Positions 56,131-63,292 of a DNA stretch of 64,000 nucleotides are shown here, in pieces. Position 1 is the stretch's first letter; the number at the start of each line of letters is the position of its first letter. This stretch comes from Siderastrea siderea (taxonomy: Eukaryota; Cnidaria; Anthozoa; Scleractinia; Rhizangiidae). A program made the position numbers and the translations under genes. Location: assembly GCA_964030785.1 (NCBI GenBank), contig OZ034967.1:58301665-58365664 (forward strand), in the 5' to 3' direction. The notes beneath the pieces are model-generated. The model saw only the letters and a list, made by a program, of their open reading frames with translations. It had not been told where the DNA came from and did not search any database.

Positions 56131-57129
56131 ATGAGTTTACTCAAATGGAAAGAAATGGCTGAGAAACGATCCGAGCTTGGTAAAAAGATTAACACAGTAA
56201 AAGAGACAATAAAACAAAAAACGATATCTGATCAAATGGGTGAAGTCGAGGCAGAGAAACTTTTCAAACCTATAACATCAGGATTAAAGGAACTCACAGC
56301 TCCAAAAATGCCATTGAGAAGATTACCAAAGAAAAAGCAACCTGTTCCAGATTATGGAATAGCTATTGATGATGAAGTGCCTGATTATGGATTGGACGAT
56401 TTGTTTGATCAACCTGTTTTACCTGAAAACGAGAAACAGTTAGTTCCAAAACCTCCATCTTATGAAGATGTCCTTAAGGATTTAGCATCAGGTGAAAAAC
56501 GAATTCATATTGACCCAGAATACATGTATGAACCTGAAGATCTTCCACCTGAATACGAAGAAGAAGAAGAAGGACCAGATTACGAAATTCTTGAAGAGGA
56601 TAGAATAAATCAAGCTTTAGATGAACTTCAAATTCCTAACTATGATGATATTGAATTACGACTTCAACAAGAAGATATGGATAATAAAAAGAAGAAATCT
56701 TATCTTACCAAGACCCTGAAGATGGCTAAAGAGAAAAGGTATCAACTAACTGGCTATTGGAGTGATATCACTAAAAAATTAAATAGTGGTTCAATCACTG
56801 AAGCTGAGGCTCAATATCGAAGAAAAATTATTCAAGATACAAGAAAGGTTCTAAATGATTATATCAATTACAACAATCAAAAACTGAAAAATATTAAAGG
56901 ATCTGGTTTGAAGAAAAAAACAAAAAGAGGTGGACAGGTAATGTTTTTCAACAATCCGACAGAAATGATGAAAAAGCTTGAGCTGATTATCGGATCAAAG
57001 GTTGCTGGTAATAATAGCATCGAACTACGGAATACAGGTGTCGCTCTTCTCGACATCTTGTTGAGAAATTCAATACTCAATAAGCCGCAATATAACAAAA
57101 TATACAAAAACTATTTTAGTCTAAACTAA
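56131..57129 (+). CDS. Virion-associated protein with PPxY motifs
   Basis: 332 residues, not matched to a named family. The N-terminal third is Lys/Glu-rich and helical, the centre is acidic and disordered, and the C-terminal domain is compact and basic. Two PPxY motifs, PPSY (about 108-111) and PPEY (about 139-142), would bind WW domains of Nedd4-type ubiquitin ligases. Adenovirus protein VI carries a comparable PPSY motif. IKGSG (about 254-258) fits the adenain cleavage consensus (M/I/L)xGx-G. It is the first gene of the rightward operon, 8 nt before the minor capsid gene. Probable role in entry or assembly; this is inference. Confidence 0.6.
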   Translation: MSLLKWKEMAEKRSELGKKINTVKETIKQKTISDQMGEVEAEKLFKPITSGLKELTAPKMPLRRLPKKKQPVPDYGIAIDDEVPDYGLDDLFDQPVLPENEKQLVPKPPSYEDVLKDLASGEKRIHIDPEYMYEPEDLPPEYEEEEEGPDYEILEEDRINQALDELQIPNYDDIELRLQQEDMDNKKKKSYLTKTLKMAKEKRYQLTGYWSDITKKLNSGSITEAEAQYRRKIIQDTRKVLNDYINYNNQKLKNIKGSGLKKKTKRGGQVMFFNNPTEMMKKLELIIGSKVAGNNSIELRNTGVALLDILLRNSILNKPQYNKIYKNYFSLN

Positions 57130-57137
57130 TCATATAA

Positions 57138-57899
57138 ATGAATAGACAACTTGTATTATCCAGTCATATCGTCAAAGGTATAAGTGGTAATAAACCATCA
57201 GATTTCACAATCAAATACAGTAATCCGATAATACTGGATTCAAACAGACAATATGAAATCGGCCTAGACCGAATCATTTCGATGTCATTCACTTTTTTTA
57301 ATGTGACAAGGGAACTTGATAATCAGAAAATCAGATATTCAACAGATAGTGGTACTAATTGGACGGAAATTATATTCAACCCTGGAGTATGGAATTACAT
57401 TGATTTTGACAATTTAATTAAAGAAAAAACAAAAACAGGAACCTCATCAAACCCTCAATATCCAATCACTCTGGAGTTTAACGATACTGTATTCAGGACA
57501 ATAATAACACTAGCCTCAAATTACAGATTAGATCTTACTCAAAGTAATTTTAATGATCTTATTGGTTTCAATAAAAAGATTCTAACAAGTACTGTAAATG
57601 TTGGAGATTACATTCCTAATCTCTCACAAGACAGAGAAATATTGAATGTTCATTGTGATTTGATAAGTGACAGTCTTGTCGATGGTGAAGAGTCAGATAT
57701 TATATATAGTTTCAGTACCTCAACTCTCACCCCGAGTTATAGTTTCACACAAGAGCCTCGACGAGTACAGTACAACCCGTGTAATAAAAATACGATTAAT
57801 AAAATAAGAATTTATATCACCGACGGTAAGAGGAGAATCATCGATCTTAATCATAGTGACACTTCATTCAGTTTGATTTTAAGAGAGAAGAGAGATTAA
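57138..57899 (+). CDS. Penton-like minor capsid protein
   Basis: 253 residues, beta-rich, beginning LVLSSHIVKG and ending with a strand-rich segment (KIRIYITDGKRRIIDL). Position between the ATPase/PPxY genes and the major capsid gene, length and predicted all-beta content fit the single-jelly-roll penton of Polinton-like viruses. It would occupy the capsid vertices. Intact. It starts at ATCATATAAATG, a strong copy of the shared start motif, 8 nt after the preceding stop. Confidence 0.65.
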   Translation: MNRQLVLSSHIVKGISGNKPSDFTIKYSNPIILDSNRQYEIGLDRIISMSFTFFNVTRELDNQKIRYSTDSGTNWTEIIFNPGVWNYIDFDNLIKEKTKTGTSSNPQYPITLEFNDTVFRTIITLASNYRLDLTQSNFNDLIGFNKKILTSTVNVGDYIPNLSQDREILNVHCDLISDSLVDGEESDIIYSFSTSTLTPSYSFTQEPRRVQYNPCNKNTINKIRIYITDGKRRIIDLNHSDTSFSLILREKRD

Positions 57900-57917
57900 T
57901 CTAACTAATAGTTATAT

Positions 57918-58268
57918 ATGTCGTCGTATGAATACAAGCGAATTTATCACCCGAAACTAGGTCGTTTTGTGTATAAGCATAAAGGATCTGGGATTATTGT
58001 TGATAACATATTCAAACCAGTTGGAAGGGTGTTAAGTAAAGTTCCAGAAATGGTTTTAAAACCTTTTGCCAAAAAAGCGCTAGAATCTGGTATTTCACAT
58101 GCTGGAGACAAACTGGGAAAAAAAGCAGCTGAAAAAAGCGGAGAGCTTATTATGAGAAAATTACATGGTTCAACTAAACAATCAATGAAACCAACCAAAC
58201 CTACTAAACCAAAACAAGAAGACTACAACATGATTCTGAATAGACTTATATCTGGTACTGGTTATTAA
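57918..58268 (+). CDS. Small basic virion protein
   Basis: 116 residues, strongly basic, with Tyr-rich N-terminus (YEYKRIYHPKLGRFVYKHKG), a central amphipathic helix (LKPFAKKALESGISHAGDKL) and a Lys/Pro/Thr tail. It ends LISGTGY, where ISGT-G fits an adenain-type cleavage site. Resembles in size and charge the core or cement proteins of adenovirus-like virions (pX or pVI type), without clear homology. Lies between minor and major capsid genes. Start motif AGTTATATATG. Confidence 0.6.
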   Translation: MSSYEYKRIYHPKLGRFVYKHKGSGIIVDNIFKPVGRVLSKVPEMVLKPFAKKALESGISHAGDKLGKKAAEKSGELIMRKLHGSTKQSMKPTKPTKPKQEDYNMILNRLISGTGY

Positions 58269-58299
58269 AAAGTGAATTTTATCTAAACTACTCATATAA

Positions 58300-59570
58300 A
58301 TGAGTTTCAGAACAAATGAAAATCTACAACGATATGAATACGTTCGTTTCCATTTGGATAATGTCATTGAGCAACCTGCTAACAATCAAAGCCAGAAAAA
58401 GACAGGTTACAGATTCACTATCAACGATAGGTCGACAATGTTCGATTTTTTCAATGGGTATTTCGAAATAACTAAAGAGCTTCAAAAAAAGGCAGATGGT
58501 ACTGGATATGCTCAAGCAGATCGCATCACCATGATAAACGGATCTCACAGTCTAATCAGACATATGGTTATCAAATCTTCAGGCAAAATTGTGTATGAGA
58601 GTGATAATTTGCATCGAATAACGAATGTCAAAAATCTCCTTGAATACAGTCATGATTATAGTAGATCCGTTGGAAAGAATTCGTTCTGGTATCTTGATAC
58701 TGATGGAACTACAGCAAATACAAACACAGGTTTTGAAGCCCGTCGTATTTTAACCCAAGCAGCACAAAACAACGGTGGTGGGGGAGCTAAAAGTATTAAT
58801 GAGATGCTTCCCTTAAACAGATACAGCTTTTTTCAAGAATTAGAAAGAAAAATGTTGCCTCCGATGCAGCTCACAATTGAACTTACATTTAACGAAGACA
58901 GTGAACTGATTCACATGGCAAATGGCACAGACCCTGGTCGTGTTGTAGTAAAGAGATTGTATCTTTGGCTCCCAAGATTAATCCCAAAAGACAGCATGTA
59001 TAGTAATTTCGTTTCAGAGTTTCTTATATGCGAGATCTCTACAATCAGTCAGCAAATACCAGAGCTATTCAGAATATGTTTCAAATCAGTCCAGCTATCG
59101 ATGACGTTAAACATGTTTTTATATATCTCCAGAGGACAGACGGACCAAATGCTGATGAAGCAGAGAGGAGTCCGTATTTGTTTGACACTTTCAAGTTGAA
59201 TGCCGCTGACGCTAATAGCTCTCTCTCTAGCTGCCGTTTAGAATACGGAAACAATACATTTTACCCAGAGCTCGAATATGATGCAGATTCAAAAATCAGG
59301 ATATTCAATGATCTCATGTCATATGCATTTCGTAAGAACGATTACAATTCAGGAACACAGCTTAATGTATCCAATTTCACTAGTTTGTATGGATTATTGT
59401 ATTTCGATTTGTCATATCAGAAAGAGGTAGTGACGAGAGATCCTAAACAGTTGATTCTCCATTATCGTCTCAATGTAGCCCCGACAGCAAACGTCCGAGC
59501 TCATAGCATCGTATTTTACGAGAGTGAGGTTGTAGTCAAGACAGTTGGAAACGAATTGATGATAGTTTAA
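58300..59570 (+). pseudogene. Double-jelly-roll major capsid protein, broken by a -1 frame change
   Basis: Two overlapping frames (58300-59199 and 59028-59570) carry the N- and C-terminal parts of one capsid protein of about 420 residues. The N-part has FDFFNGYFEI, LPLNRYSFFQELERKMLPP and a strand ending KRLYLWLPRL. The C-part has PYLFDTFKL, CRLEYGNNTFYPELEYD, YRKND-like FRKNDYNSGTQLN, LYFDL and a conserved end. This is the order I know for Polinton/adintovirus hexon-type capsid proteins. The change occurs at about 59020-59028. No X XXY YYZ heptamer is in frame there and no stem is evident, so a one-base loss (or a sequencing error) is more likely than recoding. Start motif CTCATATAAATG. Confidence 0.85.
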
Positions 59571-59644
59571 ATAAATAAGTTTTACATCGATGAAAATTTA
59601 AATGAATATGTTTTTTAAAAGATAATTTATCTAACATATATTAT

Positions 59645-60487
59645 ATGACACAACTATACGAAATTAAAGTTAGTTTATCACCAAACCAGAAAAAGAATCT
59701 TAGTAACGCGTATCATAAAAGAGAAACAATAGTTCTAAGGCTCACGAAGGACTCTCTATCTGGGAATGATACTCTGTATGTACCTCAGAATATAGCTAAG
59801 CGATTGGAAAAAAATAGAAAATTGAAAAAGGGAATGGACATTAAACTTTCTAAAACAAACATTCGAAAGCAATTAGGTGGATCTCTTCTGTCTACAGTTC
59901 TGACGCTTGGAAGAACTTTTGTTCCAACGATTGCTAAGACTCTTGGATTGTCGGCTTTAGCTGGAGCAGCTAGTGAAGGAGCATCTCAGATTGTTAAGAA
60001 GATATCTGGAAAAGGTGTTCAAACCGATGGGTTTCTCATACCACAAAATAAAATCGATCAGTTGATAGCATATAAACATCTTTTGACAACCAAACAAAAG
60101 AAGGATATATTAAATGCTCTACAAACAGGCTCTGGTGTTCATATAAAACCGACTAAAGTACAAACAGGTGGATTCTTAGGTACTCTTCTTGCATCAATTG
60201 GAGTCCCTTTAGCTATTGAGGCAATAAAGAAGATGACTGGTAAAGGTGCCCCTCAGATGGGACAACCAAAACAAAGACCACCCAGATCTATATCACAACT
60301 AACCAATGATAATCAGGATGGTGGTTTGTTAATGCCAATGTATAGAACACCGCCTTTTTATGGAAATTGGCCGAACGGTACAATCGGTATGGGGACTAAA
60401 AAAAAAGCTCCCAAAAAGGGCAACGGTCTACTATTGGGCAAGAACTCACCCTTCAAAAACGTCCCTCTTCTAAACATTCTGTTGTAA
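59645..60487 (+). CDS. pVI-like minor virion protein with Gly-rich hydrophobic segments
   Basis: 280 residues. The N-terminal 60 residues look like an alpha/beta domain found at the start of several Polinton virion proteins. Two Gly/Ala-rich amphipathic segments follow: TVLTLGRTFVPTIAKTLGLS (about 85-103) and FLGTLLASIGVPLAIEAI (about 177-194). Each is followed by a site fitting the adenain consensus, ISGKG (about 120-124) and MTGKG (about 197-201). The C-terminus GNGLLLGKNSPF..VPLLN is a signature I recall from cnidarian elements. A membrane-active, protease-processed role like adenovirus protein VI is inferred. Its last 85 nt overlap the -1 frame of the protease, beginning at an A9 run (60398-60406). 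Confidence 0.65.
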   Translation: MTQLYEIKVSLSPNQKKNLSNAYHKRETIVLRLTKDSLSGNDTLYVPQNIAKRLEKNRKLKKGMDIKLSKTNIRKQLGGSLLSTVLTLGRTFVPTIAKTLGLSALAGAASEGASQIVKKISGKGVQTDGFLIPQNKIDQLIAYKHLLTTKQKKDILNALQTGSGVHIKPTKVQTGGFLGTLLASIGVPLAIEAIKKMTGKGAPQMGQPKQRPPRSISQLTNDNQDGGLLMPMYRTPPFYGNWPNGTIGMGTKKKAPKKGNGLLLGKNSPFKNVPLLNILL

Positions 60488-60945
60488 AACCGAAATTCCA
60501 TAAGAATGTCCCATTAAGCAATTATGATTTAATAAAATGGTGTAAATATCTGGATATCCCAATCAAAGATGTTCTGTCTCGAGATGAAACTGTCCCACAT
60601 AATCATAGACAGGCTCTATTCATTTACAATCTTGAACCGAGTTATATGTCAGGGAGCCATTGGGTTGCTACTTATGTGAAAGATAACGTCATCAATTACT
60701 TTGATTCATTTGGTTTGCCTCCCTTCCAAGAAATGGTCAATCATGCTAAAAAGAAGAACTTAACATTGCTTCATCAGAACAATCAAATACAAAATTTACT
60801 AACAACAACATGCGGTTACTTCTGTTTATACTTTTTGAATGAGATGAATAAGGGTAAATCATATTTTGATCTGCTTCAGGTATTTGATATATATGATACA
60901 ATGAAGAATGAGAGGTTTCTAGCACGGTATTTCAAAAATATCTAA
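60400..60945 (+). CDS. Adenain-like cysteine protease (C5/C48 type), start unclear
   Basis: Maturation protease. Visible catalytic elements are GSHW (His), YFDSFG (Asp), QIQNLL (oxyanion Gln) and TTCGYFC (nucleophile Cys). The only in-frame ATG (60646) lies just before the catalytic His and would remove the conserved N-terminal part (PLSNYDLIKWC..IPIKDVLSRD). The frame is open back to 60400 without any ATG. Possible routes are -1 slippage at the A9 run in the pVI-like gene, a near-cognate start (ATT at 60433) or a lost start codon. It stops 11 nt before the zinc-ribbon gene. Predicted substrates with (M/I/L)xGx-G sites are its neighbours. Confidence 0.82.
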   Translation, partial: KKSSQKGQRSTIGQELTLQKRPSSKHSVVKPKFHKNVPLSNYDLIKWCKYLDIPIKDVLSRDETVPHNHRQALFIYNLEPSYMSGSHWVATYVKDNVINYFDSFGLPPFQEMVNHAKKKNLTLLHQNNQIQNLLTTTCGYFCLYFLNEMNKGKSYFDLLQVFDIYDTMKNERFLARYFKNI

Positions 60946-60956
60946 TCATATTATAT

Positions 60957-61142
60957 ATGAAATCATATTGCGTGAAACAAAAGATGGTCACAGAATGTGT
61001 GCCTGGGAGTGAACGATATGAAAAGGCTAAAAATGGGAGGCTTATGCTTAAATGTACTTGTGCAGAATGTGGAATCACTAAGACGAAATTCGTCAAACAG
61101 GCGGGAAACGGGTTAGCCCGTCGAAAGGGGCGGGCTTACTAG
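60957..61142 (+). CDS. Small zinc-ribbon protein (DUF5679-like), also N-terminus of a frameshift product
   Basis: 61 residues. The cysteines are SYC near the start and CTCAEC in the middle, with the pattern YCVK..NGRxMxKxTCxxCGxxKTKF typical of small DUF5679-like zinc proteins of giant viruses and Polinton-like elements. Function unknown. It ends in the frame that contains G GGA AAC at 61103-61109, 30 nt before its stop. A -1 shift there would extend it into the PLA2 frame. Start lies in CATATTATATATG. Confidence 0.65.
   Translation: MKSYCVKQKMVTECVPGSERYEKAKNGRLMLKCTCAECGITKTKFVKQAGNGLARRKGRAY
61103..61136 (+). promoter_or_regulatory. Predicted -1 ribosomal frameshift site 1 (GGGAAAC plus hairpin)
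   Basis: In the zinc-ribbon frame the codons read GCG GGA AAC, giving a canonical X XXY YYZ heptamer G GGA AAC (61103-61109). After a 5-nt spacer, AGCCCGTC (61115-61122) pairs with GGCGGGCT (61129-61136): 7 Watson-Crick pairs and one G-U, closing a 6-nt loop. Slipping back one base enters the PLA2 frame, which has no ATG upstream of its conserved start region. GGGAAAC is a known functional slippery sequence (for example in lentiviruses). Confidence 0.75.
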
Positions 61143-61789
61143 ATACAGTAGCATCAACTGGTACTGATTTATTGATTCACCACGGTATTCCTTGGCTGGG
61201 AAAAAAGGCTGTTGAAATGGGAAGATATTACGGATCAGAAGCCTTGAGAAACCCAAAACTGCAGAAAAAGGCTATCGATTATGCTCTGGATAAGTTGAAT
61301 CCAATGATTCAAAATGTTGGAAGTCAAGCTCTTGATCAATTATCTACTAAAATCAGACCAAATAGAAAGTATAAAACTGACAGGAAGGATTTGGATGGTG
61401 CTGGTGTTGATATACATAAACTAATTGGGAAAATACCGAAACCAAAAGCTGGATGGACTCCTGGAAAGTATAAATACATGGGACCATACAACCCTCTCGA
61501 TAAACAGTTAGAGTATGATAGGAACACTGGAGAGGTCACCAAGTGGCACGTACAACCTTACAATAAAGTGGATGAAATAGCAGCTCATCATGATATTTGT
61601 TATGATATGGGGAAAAACAAAGGTGAATGTGACAAACAAATGGTTAAGTCATTGGATGAAATACCTTATGGACAGATGCCGAAATGGGGACAAACTGCTC
61701 GGTTCTTGATTAACACAAAGCAGAAACTGGGTCTTGGGACAAAAAACGGAAAAGGCCGTCGAGTGAAGAAAACTGGCAAGAAAAATTAG
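61109..61789 (+). CDS. Virion phospholipase A2 (parvovirus VP1-type), no ATG of its own
   Basis: The PLA2 core has the calcium loop YMGPYNPLDK and catalytic HHDICYD, followed by a helix with CDKQM, as in parvovirus VP1 and related virion PLA2 domains that breach endosomal membranes. Upstream is a helical region (HGIPWLGKKAVEMGRYYGSE) and LDGAG, an adenain-type cleavage match. The frame is open from 61082 and conserved-looking from about 61127, but the first ATG is internal (61217). The most economical reading is synthesis by -1 frameshifting from the zinc-ribbon gene. The frame ends at 61787-61789, inside the next frameshift hairpin. Confidence 0.8.
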   Translation, partial: RVSPSKGAGLLDTVASTGTDLLIHHGIPWLGKKAVEMGRYYGSEALRNPKLQKKAIDYALDKLNPMIQNVGSQALDQLSTKIRPNRKYKTDRKDLDGAGVDIHKLIGKIPKPKAGWTPGKYKYMGPYNPLDKQLEYDRNTGEVTKWHVQPYNKVDEIAAHHDICYDMGKNKGECDKQMVKSLDEIPYGQMPKWGQTARFLINTKQKLGLGTKNGKGRRVKKTGKKN

Positions 61790-61834
61790 CTGATGAGCTT
61801 CATAAGCCAATAAAGCGTAACTTTACTCGACGGC
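61741..61834 (+). promoter_or_regulatory. Predicted -1 ribosomal frameshift site 2 (AAAAAAC plus 14-bp stem)
   Basis: PLA2-frame codons ACA AAA AAC give A AAA AAC (61741-61747), the slippery heptamer used by mouse mammary tumour virus gag-pro. After a 7-nt spacer, GCCGTCGAGTGAAG (61755-61768) pairs with CTTTACTCGACGGC (61821-61834): 13 Watson-Crick pairs and one G-U, over a 52-nt loop that contains the PLA2 stop. A -1 slip leads directly into the integrase frame. A pseudoknot using the loop is possible but not traced. Confidence 0.82.
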
Positions 61835-62706
61835 GTGTTTTAGTAAACGGCATTGACGAGTTATGGTGCTCTGATATTGTTGAGATGCAAAAGTTCAGTC
61901 GATGGAACGCTGGCTACAGATATCTTCTTATGGTTTTAGATTTATTCTCTAAGTACGGTTGGATCGTTCCATTAAAAGATAAAAAGGGTGAAACCGTTAT
62001 GAATGCTTTTAAAACAATCTTTAAAGAAGGTAGAAAACCAGAATATCTTTGGACAGACAAAGGCAAAGAGTATTACAACAAACATGTTAAGGAACTACTT
62101 GATAAGAATAAAATAACCTTGTACTCAACCGAAAATGAGGAAAAGTCGTCAGTTTGTGAAAGATGGAACAGAACAATCAAGTCCAAAATGTGGAAGCAGT
62201 TTACTGTTCAAGGTAATACACAGTATTTAGACATGCTACCCAAATTAGTGAAACAATATAACAACACCAGACATTCAAGCACAAAGATGACGCCAACAGA
62301 AGCCAGTAAAAAGAAGAATGAAGGGACTGTTTACTTTAATCTATACGGTGATATGGAAACATCAAAACAGAAACCTAAATTTAAAGTTGGTGATAAGGTC
62401 AGAATAAGTAAGTATAAACGAAATGTGTTTGATAAGGGCTATACACCAAATTGGTCTGAGGAAGTTTTTACAGTTGATGAAATCCAATCCACTGTTCCTG
62501 TCACTTACAGACTGAAGGATCTCAGAGATGAAGACATTCAAGGGAGTTTCTATGAACCCGAATTGCTTAAAGCTACACAAGAGGTATTCAGAATCGATAA
62601 AGTCATTCGGAGGGATTATAAAAAGGAGCAAGCTTTGGTTAAGTGGAAGGGGTATAGTGATGAATTCAACAGTTGGATACCGTTCAAGGACTTGAAGGAT
62701 ATATAA
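61747..62706 (+). CDS. Retroviral-type integrase with C-terminal chromodomain, no ATG before the active site
   Basis: rve-fold DDE integrase that would insert the element into host DNA. Catalytic residues are D in WCSDIVEM (codon 61873-61875), D in WTDKGKEYY and E in VCERWNRTIK. Next come an SH3-like segment (KFKVGDKVRISKYK) and a chromodomain (FRIDKVI..QALVKWKGYSDEFNSWIP) that would bind histone tails. The first ATG (61885) is after the first catalytic Asp, so it cannot start a functional protein. The frame is open back to 61714 without ATG and includes the usual upstream helix (NWQEKLADELHKP). Production as a PLA2-integrase fusion through frameshift site 2 fits. Confidence 0.88.
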   Translation, partial: RKRPSSEENWQEKLADELHKPIKRNFTRRRVLVNGIDELWCSDIVEMQKFSRWNAGYRYLLMVLDLFSKYGWIVPLKDKKGETVMNAFKTIFKEGRKPEYLWTDKGKEYYNKHVKELLDKNKITLYSTENEEKSSVCERWNRTIKSKMWKQFTVQGNTQYLDMLPKLVKQYNNTRHSSTKMTPTEASKKKNEGTVYFNLYGDMETSKQKPKFKVGDKVRISKYKRNVFDKGYTPNWSEEVFTVDEIQSTVPVTYRLKDLRDEDIQGSFYEPELLKATQEVFRIDKVIRRDYKKEQALVKWKGYSDEFNSWIPFKDLKDI

Positions 62707-62830
62707 AATGATTTAAGCAAATATTATCTAACATATATTATATCGATTGATACAGTATATACTGTTTATTTGCTTTTGGTAGCCAAAAATATAATTGTTT
62801 CTGGCAATCAAGAATATATAACCATATTAT
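62707..62830 (+). promoter_or_regulatory. Spacer with an orphan start motif and a 12-bp palindrome
   Basis: Contains ATCTAACATATATTATAT (about 62727-62744), identical to the leader of the pVI-like gene at 59631, but followed by CG instead of G, so no gene starts there. Next comes the palindrome CAGTATATACTG (62753-62764), a possible operator. The spacer ends with AACCATATTATATG of the next small gene. Confidence 0.5.
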
Positions 62831-62971
62831 ATGAAAAAAGAGAAATTAAGGGAACTATTCAAGAAATTGAGGGACTTGATCTCATGTTGTAAGAAAACCA
62901 TCGATGAAGTAGATGACGTATTTGAACATATTGATAATCCAATCCATAAACCAAAAGTTGAAAATATATAA
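62831..62971 (+). CDS. Small protein, unknown function (46 residues)
   Basis: A short frame starting MKKEKLRELFKKLRD, basic and helical in the first half with CCKK in the middle, acidic in the second. I do not recognise it. Support comes from its ATG sitting exactly in the element's start motif (AACCATATTATATG), and from its stop falling 9 nt before the next gene, whose leader has the same motif. Confidence 0.5.
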   Translation: MKKEKLRELFKKLRDLISCCKKTIDEVDDVFEHIDNPIHKPKVENI

Positions 62972-62980
62972 CCTTATTAT

Positions 62981-63256
62981 ATGAATACCGTAACTGGTAA
63001 GGATTTTGACTTATTAAAACATAGAGCAATCAACGTATATGGTGCTAAGAACCTTGAATACTCCAACAGAATGAATAAAAAATATATGGTTACTCTTAAA
63101 AATGGTAATAATATTCATTTTGGAGATCCTAGATGCAAAGATTTTTTAACACACCAAGATTGGATACGTCGTAGAATGTTCAGAAAAAGAGCGTCCAAGA
63201 TAAAAGATAAGGATCCGAATTATGCTAATTTCTGGAGCTATCATCTACTCTGGTGA
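62981..63256 (+). CDS. DUF5754-like protein
   Basis: 91 residues with the signature KYMVTLKNGNNIHFGD, an RRxxFRKRASKIKDKD basic stretch and a FWSYHLLW end. This matches my memory of the DUF5754 family, found in large DNA viruses and Polinton-like elements, of unknown function. Start motif AACCTTATTATATG. Confidence 0.65.
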   Translation: MNTVTGKDFDLLKHRAINVYGAKNLEYSNRMNKKYMVTLKNGNNIHFGDPRCKDFLTHQDWIRRRMFRKRASKIKDKDPNYANFWSYHLLW

Positions 63257-63292
63257 ACAGGTTTAAACATAAAATAAAATATATAATTATAT

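Noticed and set aside
59028..59570. C-terminal capsid frame as an independent gene
   Set aside because: It continues the jelly-roll order of the upstream frame, has no start motif, and its ATG is internal.
61172..61172. Start of PLA2 at 61172
   Set aside because: The codon there is TTG, and conserved-looking sequence extends upstream of it.
61885..61885. ATG at 61885 as the integrase start
   Set aside because: It lies after the first catalytic Asp codon (61873-61875), so a protein starting there would be inactive.
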